Below, in pieces: positions 37,511 through 48,559 of a DNA stretch of 64,000 nucleotides (positions are counted from its first letter, which is position 1; every line of letters starts with the position of its first letter). The notes under the pieces were generated by a model, which had not been told where the DNA came from, did not search any database, and saw nothing but the letters and a program-made list of their open reading frames with translations. Where the stretch lies: the NCBI GenBank assembly GCA_036571765.1, contig BROE01000016.1, positions 8,079,491-8,143,490 of the forward strand, written 5' to 3'. Position numbers and translations under genes: made by a program. The DNA comes from Plecoglossus altivelis. Taxonomy: Eukaryota; Chordata; Actinopteri; Osmeriformes; Plecoglossidae.

Positions 37511-40500
37511 ACCACGACAGGACATTTGTCCAGAGAGCCAGACGCACCTGCAAGTCATTAGGCATAATTATGCTCAGGGACTGTGTGAACATCCTCTTGA
37601 ACTTGAGGTCTTTCCTCTCCGGTCTCACCCAAGATGGGACATGACTGAACATTCGAGACGAATAAAGGCAATTGTCTCCCCATCACAGGAAAAGGGCCTC
37701 CCTCATCAATGTAGGGTGATTGCCTCATTATTTTAAAAAACCCCAACAACTTTAAGGGAGCAAACAGCTTGGGAGTCATGCACAATTTTCTCAATTTGTC
37801 TTGATTCTGTGCGCAGTTACATGACCTCGGTGATCAACTATGGAGTCATATATGTGCCAAGTTGATATGCAGACAATTACTGACAAGCTTAAGTGACAAA
37901 CTGTGTACAGTGACTTGGTACAAACCAGGTTTCTGCGTTTTCCCACAAATTGACTCACATGCTAGTGACTGTTGTCAATCGCTCTGCGCTAGGTTACTAA
38001 ACAAGTCTGGTTATAGGGTGCTTGGCATGTGTTTTTAATAGGTCCAACTGAAAACAAGAATTGTGTAACAATGTACCCCCTGTCGTAAATTCCAGAAAAA
38101 AGGGAAGGATTACAAAGAAACAGTGTTGACTTCACACTTCAACAGCTCAGACTTCTCAAACGCATTTCATGCTATTTCCTTAACTAACTGTGAAGGCCTT
38201 ACTGCTGCACAGTCTGCATCACATATCCCTGACACTGTCGACTCTATGTTCTGTCTTTTATCCAGGAAGGATTCAAGTTTGCCCATTGCCACCTAGGTAG
38301 GAACATGAACTATTTAAAGAAAGATACTGATGGTCTCTCTGGCCTTCATACTGAAAATAATGTGTAGAATTAATGTGGACCAGCATGAAGGAGAGGGGCC
38401 AAGATGTAGACATATCACTACCCTCCTACGCTGTCTGCCATGCGAAAGTAAATGAAGAGGTACAGTCCTGGAAACAGATTTATCGACTCCGAAGAAAACG
38501 TACTCAGCCTCTAGCTCCAAATAGTAGAGTATATAAATATATATAAACTGTGCGCGAAGCCACTCATGGGTAAAGAGGTTTTAACTATTGTAATGGCTGC
38601 ACGGACTGTATCCTGTGACCAGGAATGGGAATAAATAACTCATTGTATGTTTTGAAGGAGCTATTTCCTGAATACTAGGATACTGGTGCAAGGTTTTGTT
38701 AGTGTGGGGTGAATGACAAACTGCATCTGTGTTTATGTGTGTCTAGCCATCTGGCATACAGTGTAGTCTGTTCTTTGAATATAGAAAATAAAACTGAGCT
38801 CAGCTGTCACTGACAAAGGGCATCCCTCTCTAAAACAAAGGCTACCCTTGCATGTACAGACAACAGCCATCCATTCTGCCTCAACATTGCCTTCAGGCAT
38901 AGAAGATAGCATCACTTCAGGACCTTAAACGAATAGTTAAGTCAGAAACAAACAAGTGATTTTCTCTAATAAGGAGCTTGGCTGATTCCAATCCTCAATT
39001 AACTGAGAGTAATTAGTTGCTGAGGCAAGTTTTTCAGTCATTTCAGAGACGGGCAGATTTTGGTACCAGTGCACATGCTGAGGTATTGGACTGGCAACAT
39101 AATTACTGAGCACTTGACCAGAAAATGGTCATGTTGCAAACTGAACCAGATGCCGTTGTGATGGAGCATGCAATCAAATGACTTTTCTGTACTTTGTCAA
39201 GACATTTACTAATTCAGTCATTTAAACCTTTAAGTTCCTTAATAAAGTTTTGGAAAGTATAGGTTAGTGGAAGACCATATTGACTTTGCCTGAACTGTAA
39301 TATTGTTCAAATCATGTCACAAAACCTCATCATTAATAATCGCTGTCATTTTAAGCATGGCATGAACAAAATAAACACTCCTCTGGGTTCTCTCTTCCTC
39401 CTGTATCATACTTCGTCCTTTCATATCATGTAAGTTATCATTTGATTTAATTGAATCCAATGATTGCCATACATTTTGTGGTTTAATTTCAAATAGGTTT
39501 TTTACCTTCCAGAGTCAGAAAGCCAGCTGGCTAGGGCAATGTGGTAATTATAAGGGCTTAGAGCCCTAACTTTATTACAAACGCTTGATGGACCTGAGTC
39601 ACCAAGTCATAAACCTTAGGAGCCTGAACCGTACAGTAGCGCTAAGATGTGGTTGACAGTCGAAAGGGGACATCTCTTGGTCTGTCTACAATGACGTCAT
39701 AAGATATAAGTCAGGAAATTCTCCATTAGCTTTTTAAAGCCTTCTGCGGTCCCCTGAAAATCTAAACCACCCATGTGGTTTTGTAAACGCAATTACACAG
39801 CCGCTGCTTGAGGTCGGCCATCTTGATTTTGGTGGCCACCAAGTCATCTGCTGTCAAAACCACACTTGTAGTTGCTAATGGCAGCACAACATCAAACAAA
39901 CGCTGCTTTTAATGGAACCGGCATACCTCCAAATTCGAAGGATTAATCAATGTACAGTGGCGATGATTGTATTACTGAGCAAAACATTGGAGCGTTCGTA
40001 TCATAAATGTTTACCCAATCATCAATCTTAGTTATTGTTTTATTATGAAACACTTTTTTTGAAATGCTGCGTAATCCCGCACTGAGTGACGTTTGATGAA
40101 AATCTTTTTGTTGTAACAAGTCATTTTTCTTTTTTTTGTCAGTTCAACGTGGTGCCAAATCTCTGTTCAGCCAGCATACTGTACATGCACTCACAGCCAG
40201 GGGACAAGTGCTCTTTTGTCCTCCAGCAAGCAGAGAGCATTGCTACTGTCTGGCCCGCCTGTGAGAGAAACTACAAATAAAACCCCCCAGACTTAATCCA
40301 ATGGGTTATGGTTCCTTTTCTCAACAGACATGTGGACATAGCACTGCAGCACTGCATGCAACAATGAAGGATGGATTTGAAGAGTGCCTTAATCACAATT
40401 AAACTGTCATATAAACCGTTTCATAGCATTGTACTCTTCATCATAAAATCAATCCGTTTTATGCAAAGGCCAGGGTGATGAATGACAGTGTATGTAATAA

Positions 40501-41239
40501 AGACTACTGGTTGACACAAGTACAACAAGTACATGCAGTAAGTGCGTGAACTGAACAGGCTTGCCCTTCACTTGATTGAACACTGAGCCCAGCTCAGCAG
40601 TTTTACAGTGTTGTAGTCACTGACTGCCGACTAGTCAATTGTAGTAGGTCTCCTGGGCAACCATAACCAAAAGTGAAAATGTTTCCAATGTATACAGTAT
40701 ATGAATTCAGATCTTTCATTTGAACTGGTTTTCTTGACCTTGTGGTGTTCTTGATCCATTGGGTCTAGAACTATTTTCCAAGTACCAATAAATAAATACC
40801 AATCGGTATTTAAAGCCATGAGTTGGTATGACAGTTCTACAGTGACTTTGTTATTTGGTGGTTCTCCAACTTCTTCATTAGCAGCATATGTCCTAGAACT
40901 TTAGTGATTTTACCATTTAAAGATAAGTGATTATATAAATAGAACGTTGTTGATCCATAACGGGACGTTACACTACAACATTAACAATCTCGGCATCATG
41001 AGTTCCTAAGCTTCTCTTATGAAATAACTTTGACTTTCTTTATCTAATGTGGGAGAGGCCGATACGTTTGCGTCAGGTGCGAAAAACATGGGTGTGCCAA
41101 CCTTTGATATCTGTGCACAGCCAGGCCTGAAAAGTGAAAGAGTTTCAGAACAACTTGAAAAGCTTCTTGCGTTGACTGCATGAAGACTGCAGGATTCGGG
41201 TTATTCTCAGGTAATTAGTGAATACAAGATGAAGTTCAT

Positions 41240-41860
41240 TCGCTGTGGTAAGTTGAATAGAGTGCGTCGGTGCTGAAAGCCAAGGCGATGGAGCGAGTTC
41301 ACTTCGCATCTTAACTGTACGCACCTAAAAATATCCTCCGCGAGTGCTCGGATCAAAGCGGGAAGGCAGCAACACCGCCGTGAATCCCGCCCCGACATTT
41401 AGCCTAAATAAACTCATAGGAGGAGCATGTACTCCACAGTGGAGCAAAAGGCCCGTGGTAACCAGTGCAGTGGCGAGCGGGTCGGGTTACAACGTGCGCA
41501 CTGACTGGTGATCTTGCAGAGATAGTAGGCTGTTAGACACTGCAGGACCGCTTTGAAGACCTGATCAGATGGCATAGCCGCACAACACGGCAAATGAATA
41601 GAGCTCCCTTTGAAATCGGACATAAATTATTGATTGATCAAAATCTACATAATGTCTCATATTGTCACTTTGATATAGACACTCATCTGAGGATAGCAAG
41701 GCAGTACAGAAGGAGAGGGCAGCTGCAACTTGCTCGAAGCGACCCTCTGTCCAAAAGTTAGGTTAGGATTTCGACTCCAAAACTGAATATTTTCATCTTT
41801 CACCTAATGAATATTGGAATTTCGTGGCGGATAAAAATCGAATAAACACGCATAGCAAAT
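41240..41860 (+). promoter_or_regulatory. col13a1: CpG-rich probable promoter and 5' UTR of col13a1-like gene
   Basis: About 41240-41540 holds roughly twenty CpG dinucleotides in 300 bp, in DNA that is otherwise CpG-poor. It contains a GC box, CCCGCCCC, at 41386-41393, and an A/T-rich CTAAAAATAT at 41325-41334 that could be a weak TATA or near-MEF2 site. The rest, to the start codon at 41861, is likely 5' UTR and ends with an in-frame TAA that fixes the first usable ATG. The transcription start cannot be placed from sequence alone. Confidence 0.5.
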
Positions 41861-42163
41861 ATGGAAGAAGATCAGAAATGGGGAGCTGCTGATAAATCTA
41901 AAGTGGGGAGGACTTGCAGCGAGTTCTACCCTTGTAAAAAGCCCTTCTGGAGGAATTGTAAAGACCTGTCTGCTATAACTGTGTGCATCGCTTTATCGGT
42001 GTTGTCTTTTGGAGTTTGCTTACTGGTTTTCCTTCGGACCTCGGATCTGCATTCCCGGATACTAAATCTGGAAAAGCAGAGAGACTCACAGGTCTCCGCG
42101 TGGATCTCTCTCGAGCAGGTGGAACCCGTTATCTTGGGACGACTCGATCAGATTTTAGATGAG
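41861..42163 (+). CDS. col13a1: col13a1-like membrane collagen, coding exon 1 (N-terminus, membrane anchor)
   Basis: This exon encodes the first 101 residues of a type II transmembrane collagen, a family that acts at cell-matrix adhesions and, for type XIII, at the neuromuscular junction. Residues 1-36 form a basic cytoplasmic tail with cysteines at 19, 25 and 33. Residues 37-58 are a hydrophobic membrane segment. Residues 59-101 form a juxtamembrane coiled-coil-like stretch. RTSDLHSRILNLEKQR, and then VILGRLDQILDE at the exon end, match the type XIII pattern RTxELQxRVLRLExER...ILGRxxQLLDE better than types XXIII or XXV (recalled family patterns, not a database search). The start codon has A at -3 and G at +4, and an in-frame TAA lies six codons upstream (41843-41845). 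The exon ends in phase 0 at GAG|GTAAGT. The open frame continues to 42238, but that part is intron. Family assignment is strong; the XIII assignment is probable. Confidence 0.85.
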
Positions 42164-43970
42164 GTAAGTATTCTGTTGTTAGACTTGTCTATACTGTTAT
42201 TTTTGTGGAACACAGAAAGCACAGAACCCAGATATTAAAGTTCCTTTTTACATCCAATGTAATATGAACAAAACCTAAAATGAACTTTTTGGAGGGTGGT
42301 GGTGGTGGGGGGGTTGTCAGAGTTTTAACGCATGACAAGTACATCTATTTAACTTACAGACCTACTATTATCAAGGAAGGTTTGTGTAATACTTCATTTT
42401 CCAACTGGAAAGGGTGTGTGTCGCTTGTATCAAGGCTATTTCTGCCGATTGCTTTAATTATCAAAGCAGCTTAATTCAGCCAAGCTCATTTATTGCATGA
42501 TTAAATATAGTTTTGAACATGGAATGATCTAGCGGTGGTTAAAGGGCGCACAGCAGCCCTTTCTTATATTGGGTATACCTGTAGATTCAGGCAAACGTGG
42601 AAAATCTTACTGAAGCGCATTTGCTCTATGTGACCAAGGGGAACATTTCTAGTATCACCTCAATACATTTGACTTATTTGCTCAATTCATTATCTGAGTT
42701 CGCTGTCTCAGAATCATGGTTCAGAACAAAACCAGAGTGACCATGTTTTCGACGCATCCAGACGTAGCCCTCAAATTGACCACTTCCACAGCTATACTAA
42801 CATCTTCTCCCGTTATTGAAGTCCCGCAGTGCCCAGGCTTTCCCTTGCCGTGTTTACTTTAGCATACCTTTGTTCATCATTCCCCCTTCACTTTCACTAA
42901 GTGCGTCGTAAATGCTCTTTATGTCGGGGCCGGTTTCCAAAAGGACTCTGTATGGTGCCAGAACTCAGCTGTTCGCTGCAGCCCGGTCACCACAGCTGTC
43001 AAGGTGCTACAAAAAAGTGATGACCAACGTCAACTTTCAGTTTCAACATGGTAAATAAAAAATGTCCTACAAGTCATGCAAGAGTGTAGATTTACAACTT
43101 TTGTTTATTTCAGACATGTGACTAATAATCCAGGTTGAGTGAAGTGTTTTGTGGGAGCAGGGGCCCCGATGAAGAAGATCTTGCCTCAGGCGTTTCAGTC
43201 CATCCCTTTGTTTAGGACTGTTTATATAAATACCCATTATTAATGTGACGCAACAACAGATGTGGTCGTTCATGGAAGCTTGCCTTCTCACAACACAGAC
43301 CAGTGCCTCTTTTTTTTCTTCTAATTGACTTGTAGTTGGATTCCTCTTTGGAAAATCTACCCTGTACCAGTTTAAATAATTTCCCAGTATTTTCCATGAT
43401 TCTTTTGGGACTAGGACAGTTTCCGTCAGTTTACGGGAAAATGCGTTTAGCCTTTTTGTCACTTGTGAATCTACACGTAGCCTTACATATGCCATACATG
43501 AACTTCTGATGGGAACACATTATTTTCAAAGCACTCATTGTCCTCTAGTTTGGGCAGACGCTTGTTCACTGGCCCTGAAATGGTTAATTTGAAATCATGA
43601 GATGCTAAATCAAATGCAGAAAAAATCCCAAATGCTCTTACTTAGGCCGTTGTGCTCAATTATACACCCCTCCCCCCCACACCCCCCACCCCGCGAATAC
43701 ACCATTATCTCACCCTAAAAGTGGCCTGTTTAACATTTACAATTAACCGCAAAGTGGTCTCCGCAGGCCTTCCTGATGCCTAGCGCACATTTTAAGGTGC
43801 TCAGGCTCGTGTTGGTTTCAGGCCAGAGACGGAGGTGTGGATAAGTGAGATATACGGTCACCCTCTGCACAGGTTTCTTCACTCTGTTCCCAACTGATCT
43901 GTCACCCAGCACAGTGTAAACTATATGTAGTGTTGAGGCATTTTGGCCAGGCGGCCTAACACTGACAGAG

Positions 43971-44018
43971 CACGCACACACACACCTACACACACACCTA
44001 CACACTCAAACGCACACA
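43971..44018. repeat. (CA)n microsatellite in intron 1
   Basis: CACACACA blocks broken by CTA and CTC, lying just upstream of the GT-rich minisatellite. Confidence 0.9.
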
Positions 44019-44094
44019 GCAGTCATCTCTGTACTGTGTTGCATCTGTTTTCTGTAGCTCATGCAGGAATGCAAGTATTTGTGCTTTTCTCTGT

Positions 44095-44705
44095 TTGTGT
44101 GTGTGGAGAGGTCTTATGTGTGTATGTGGTGTGTGTAAATTCCTTGGTGTGTGTGTGTGGAGAGGTCTTATGTGTGTATGTGGTGTGTGTGAATGCCTTG
44201 GTGTGTGTGTGTGTGGAGAGGTCTTATGTGTGTATGTGGTGTGTGTGAATGCCTTGGTGTGTGTGGAGAGGTCTTATATGTGTATGTGGTGTGTGTGAAT
44301 GCCTTGGTGTGTGTGGAGAGGTCTTATGTGTGTATGTGGTGTGTGTGAATGCCTTGGTGTGTATGTGTGGAGAGGTTTTATGTGTGTATGTGGTGTGTGT
44401 GAATGCCTTGGTGTGTGTGTGTGGAGAGGTCTTATGTGTGTATGTGGTGTGTGTGAATGCCTTGGTGTGGGTGTGTGGTGTGCGTGAATGCCTTGGTGTG
44501 TATGTGTGTGGACAAGTCTTACGTGTATATGTGGTGTGTGTGTGAATGCCGTGGTGTGTATGTGTGGATAGGTCTTATGTGTGTATGTCGTGTGTGTGAA
44601 TGCCTTGTTGTGTATGTGATGTGTGTGAATGCCTTGGTGTGTATGTGTGGTGAGGTCTTGTGTGTATGTGATGTGTGTGAATGTCGTGGTGTGTATGTGT
44701 GTGCA
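44095..44705 (+). repeat. GT-rich minisatellite, 50-56-bp unit, about 11 copies
   Basis: The repeat unit has GGAGAGGTCTTATG, a GTGTATGTGGTGTGTGTG stretch and AATGCCTTGGTGTGT. The GGAGAGGT anchor recurs at 44105, 44159, 44215, 44265, 44315, 44369 and 44423 (spacings 54, 56, 50, 50, 54, 54), and degenerate copies follow. Length differences come from GT expansion. Open frames on both strands (Val-Cys-rich and His-Thr-rich) are repeat artefacts. Confidence 0.95.
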
Positions 44706-46678
44706 CTGCAATAACTTATCTGTGGGCTAATCAGATCGAATGCAAACAGCCCACTCGAAGAGAAGTGTCCAGGAAACCTCTGTGATTCATCCAAACATAT
44801 TATGGTATACTGTCAACCTGGGGCTCATTCTGCACAGCATTTCAGTAGACTTGCAAAGCAGGTGCTTAGCCTCTTCAATTCAACAATTTCAACAAAGGAT
44901 TAGGACTAAAAGCACTACAGCACAAATGATTATGAAGTACCTTTGTCAGTGTCAAACTGCATGTATTACCTCATACATTTTCATATTTTCATATAGCAAC
45001 CAACCCAATACTCCTGTAAGTTCTGCATTGCTTTCTAGGTATGTGCTGATCTTTGACTTGGAGCTGGAAACGACAATAGCTTCTTTACCTGATTTTACAA
45101 CCCAAAGTTGTAAAAGCATCCGAGTATGAGGGGTGCAGAATTTACAACAGGCAAACAATTCCTATAACATCTTCCATAAATACATGTAAGCGACCCTGAA
45201 AACTGAAAAAAGGATCAATGAGATGTCTTGACCTGGTGGTAAAGGCTTAATACCATGTGATTGATGACACCCAATCGCTGATCTGCTAGAGGAATCAGCA
45301 TGAGTCAGATAGGGGTGTAGGTTTCCGTAAGGAACTACAGAAATATACCTCAAAGTCCCATGGTTCCTCAGTCCCACCAAGTTTGGTAATAGAGATGTGG
45401 CCATGATAGTGGGTCACCATCACGTGAAATGCTCTGTGGCGAAAGGGCCCCTGAGCACCCAAAGCTCCTGGACTCAGTGAGTAATAATCCAACGTTAAGA
45501 TTGTAAAACGTTTTGTCATCCTTTCAAAATAGAATGTTAAAACCAGATCAAAAACCTCCGGCATCGGGTTACCATTAGAGTGGGGAGGCAGAGAGGCGGA
45601 GAATGCATCCCCCTCTCTCTACCCCTTCTCCCCTCCCTCTCTTCCCCTCATCCCTTGCTCACCCCATTCCCAAAAGGCCAGAGGACATCAGCTGCTCTGA
45701 TTGCAGTGTGCAACATAAACTCTCTCCACCCTCCGCATCCATGTACATTACATACGAGATCTCCCTCGAGTGAGACTGCCCTTGCTAGTGTCAGACCACA
45801 GACACTCCACAGGAGCCCATGATACCAGCCATTTGTGAGGGATGGGTTCTTCTTCTGAAGTTTTGTTTGTCGTCGTCATGCAACTTCTTCTCCCAGTTAG
45901 CTGTGTGCAGTGGTGACCAAAAGCTCTAGTGAGCCTTCATGTGGTTTTTGGGAAGCTTTTAGTGTCTTCCTCTGCTCTGATCCCCATTAGCAATGTCTTC
46001 TCAGTATTGCATTTTTGCTTGACATTATCCAGGTGAAAGACTTTGACAAAATTCCAGTTAGTGTCATTTTGTTCAAGGTTTAACCTGCCACTTTAGAGAT
46101 TAGGAACTAAAAAGACTGTCTACCAAGAGAGGTGGGTCATTCTCTTTCTAAAGAGTTCTCCAGCTGAGAGAGAGGGAGGGAGGGAGCAGAGCCAGCACAG
46201 GAACAGCCAAATAACTTCCTGTAACTACTTATGATTAATATAAAGTTGGTTAGGAGCAGAAAGTCCAGAAGTGCAGTTCGAGAGTGATTTGCCATGAGAG
46301 TTTTGAATTTTAACATTGGGGTGACTTTGATTCTTGAGCCAAACACATTTTTAGAGAGTCTGGCAAGTTGGACTCTGGCTCCACCGATCTATTTCCCTCC
46401 CAGGCCTCAGTCAGGAGCCCTTACAGAAATGCTACGGTGCAATATTATACAGCACAAAGTATATATATGTGGTTGTTCAGAAAGTTGATATATGAAGTGT
46501 TTTGGTTTCCCTTGTATAAAGTGTGACTGCCATACCATTGTTAAAAATAGCATAATGTAAAAAAAAACAACTTTAGACAGCATGACATGACATTTTTCAG
46601 ACTTAAAGAACACTATTAACATCAACACTAGCACCCGGTAGAAGCATCTAAACAGCACTCTGACATTCCTCTGATAGT

Positions 46679-46710
46679 CAATACGCTGCAGGGCTGCAAT
46701 ACGCTGCAGG
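46679..46710. repeat. 18-bp period direct duplication
   Basis: CAATACGCTGCAGG occurs at 46679-46692 and again at 46697-46710. It lies about 270 bp upstream of exon 2 in intron 1. Confidence 0.9.
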
Positions 46711-46981
46711 ACTGGTTGTGTGGATTGGGGATGTGCTCGTGTGTCTGCTCAGGGTCGGATCCTGGAATCACTGATATCGAGGTATCTATTCCTTGGCTAA
46801 GCTGCGAGCACCCTTCATCTTAAGTTGTATCAGTGGGTCCATGTCATTGGTTTCAGGGTTTATCAACAGAAATGCCTATTGTATGCTTCTGACAGGGCAT
46901 AAACACATCCGATACCATTAGATTAGAGCTGTTTTGATCCTGCTTGCTCTGACACTCCCCTTTGTCTCCTCTCTTCTTTAG

Positions 46982-47051
46982 AAACTCGCTGCCCGGCTTC
47001 CCAAGATACGAGAGGCCAGAGATGTGACCCAGAGCTGTGTCTGTCCACCAG
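46982..47051 (+). CDS. col13a1: col13a1-like membrane collagen, coding exon 2 (furin-type site and start of collagenous region)
   Basis: This 70-bp exon follows a pyrimidine-rich acceptor ending in TTCTTTAG and ends at CCACCAG|GTAAGT. Joined in phase 0 to exon 1 it adds KLAARLPKIREARDVTQSCV, then Cys-Pro-Pro and the first base of a glycine codon, giving residues 102-124. R111-E-A-R114 is an R-x-x-R proprotein-convertase motif, in the place where this family is cleaved to shed the ectodomain. The Cys-Val-Cys-Pro-Pro-Gly that follows is the conserved junction before the first collagenous domain. The KIREAR wording is closer to what I recall of types XXIII and XXV than to the RRRR of mammalian type XIII, so the paralog call rests mostly on exon 1. 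The exon leaves in phase 1; the next exon is not in the window. Confidence 0.85.
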
Positions 47052-48520
47052 GTAAGTACTCCTTGATCCACTCAGCTCTCCTCTGAGCTGAGCTCTGCTC
47101 TGGTGTAGTTAAGAGTCATTCTCAGCCACCGCCCACTAATCACAGCTACTCAAATCTTGCTTTGGTTTTCCCCCCTCTTGGCGGGGGGAATTTGCCCTCT
47201 TCATATGGGTCACTACCTTGAGTAGGTAGGAGTAGTGTGGGTGGGACGTTTATGGTGCTTGGCTACTGCTTAGGGGTGAGATATTGATCCCTTATAGTCA
47301 GATCCTTCCCTCAAGGTGTTTGTTACCTGAGAAAATCATACAAGGATCTTTTAAAAGTCCTTCGAAGGACGTTTTTGTACGCACAAAGGCTTCTCTTGTC
47401 TACAGTTGAAGGGCCTCATTCATAGTTTAGTTTTACTGGTGGGATGGTATCATTTATGTTAGTTTGGTCGTCAATAGGGACAGTGTGCAACTCCCATGCA
47501 ATCAGGTGAAGGTGAGAGAAGTCAGGGTTATCTCTGTTGGTTTATAGCACCTTAGGCAGGTAATGGCGTTTTTATGATTGAAGGCACATTTGTGAGGGTA
47601 ACTAATGGCTCATGCGCATGATTGTGCGAGGCTTTTGTTTTCTTAGCTGTGTGAAATCACTCATAACGGACACGGAGGCAAGCAATACAAACATTTTGTA
47701 CAAACACTGTATCACAGCAAGGTTGGAGGGAAAAAAAAATTGATTCAAGATCAAAGTTGAGTGGATATGGATACCCGGACACAGTAGCACTAAGGCACAA
47801 TGACAGATTCCTCTCGCAGTTTCATGTGGGGCCGACAAATGCAAGGATATCCAACAGGTTTTACTAGTGTACCTCTATTTGCCACACTTGATACTACGCA
47901 TGCCAACTGGTGCCCTCGTTTTGCACTTGTGCCCTCGGCCTAGCTTCACCATGACGACAGGTGGAGGTGTATTTTGGGCACAGTTGGGTCAGTGGCAGTT
48001 GACAATGGTTGCAGCAGAGGGCATTCTGTGTCACATTGGTTCATGATGGAATCTGGCATGACGAGGTGTCATCATCAGGGCATTCCTGGGTATGGATGGC
48101 GAAGCATCCCACTGATAACTAGCCATATCCGCCATCCTGTACACACATGGTTGTACCATTGTGGTGTAACATTGTGACCAACGGAATTTAAAGATTTAAA
48201 GATCTTATTCTTGGACCTAGTCTTTGTATTGGAATGGCATTAAAACATGATTCCATTCAAATAAAAATTGTGTGTGTATGTGTGTGTTTCCAGATCCCAG
48301 TACAGGTTAACTGAAGTGAATAAGCTGTACTGAGAATTGCGACTCACATTTGTGAAGCTTTTCAGTCACGGCAAACACCTGTTTTCCTGTTCCCCTCCCC
48401 TGCTGTCAGTCATTAAGTAATTAGACAGTGTAGTGTGTCTGCAAGCCCATGCTGAAGGATTTGGGAATGCCAATGTTTGTGAGCCATTGCATATTATTAT
48501 ATTATTCTACATATCACCAT

Positions 48521-48559
48521 GTCCATGAACCGTATGCGTGTCTCGTAAGGTTCATGGAC
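48521..48559. repeat. Hairpin, 11-bp perfect stem with 17-nt loop
   Basis: GTCCATGAACC at 48521-48531 pairs with GGTTCATGGAC at 48549-48559. Confidence 0.88.

Larger units (their letters stand above)
23042..41239. other. Gene-poor interval between the minisatellite and the col13a1-like promoter
   Basis: Apart from the orphan exon candidate at 23767-23936, nothing here is supported as a gene. The longest non-repeat open frame starting at ATG is 199 codons (27062-27661), without a recognisable domain. The interval holds small palindromes (24647-24668, 31728-31757), purine tracts (32005-32083), G-rich runs (28230-28274, 36152-36215), a CA-rich stretch (34600-34630) and poly-A at 35157-35170. 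The rest is AT-rich unique-looking sequence, some of which could be conserved non-coding DNA. Confidence 0.5.
42164..46981 (+). other. col13a1: Intron 1 of col13a1-like gene
   Basis: This 4,818-bp interval is bounded by GTAAGT at the 5' end and TTCTTTAG at the 3' end, in phase 0. It contains a C-rich run near 43670-43690, CA repeats at 43971-44018 and the GT-rich minisatellite at 44095-44705. A 142-codon minus-strand open frame at 43067-43495 shows no recognisable domain and is taken as chance. No other exon was recognised inside. Confidence 0.75.

Noticed and set aside
42164..42238. Continuation of the exon 1 frame to a stop at 42238
   Set aside because: The GAG|GTAAGT donor at 42163/42164 and the in-phase match of exon 2 to the collagen family show this part is intron.
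43067..43495. 142-codon minus-strand open frame in intron 1
   Set aside because: No domain, signal peptide or homology was recognised, and a minus-strand frame of this size is expected by chance in 64 kb.
43943..44794. Val-Cys-rich and His-Thr-rich open frames on both strands in intron 1
   Set aside because: The GT-rich minisatellite has a unit often divisible by three and lacks stops. There is no other coding sign.
48049..48090. GGCATTCCTGGGTATGGA after a CAG, considered as collagen exon 3
   Set aside because: Only two Gly-X-Y triplets (GIPGYG) can be read. The frame then becomes non-collagenous, and no donor follows at a suitable place.
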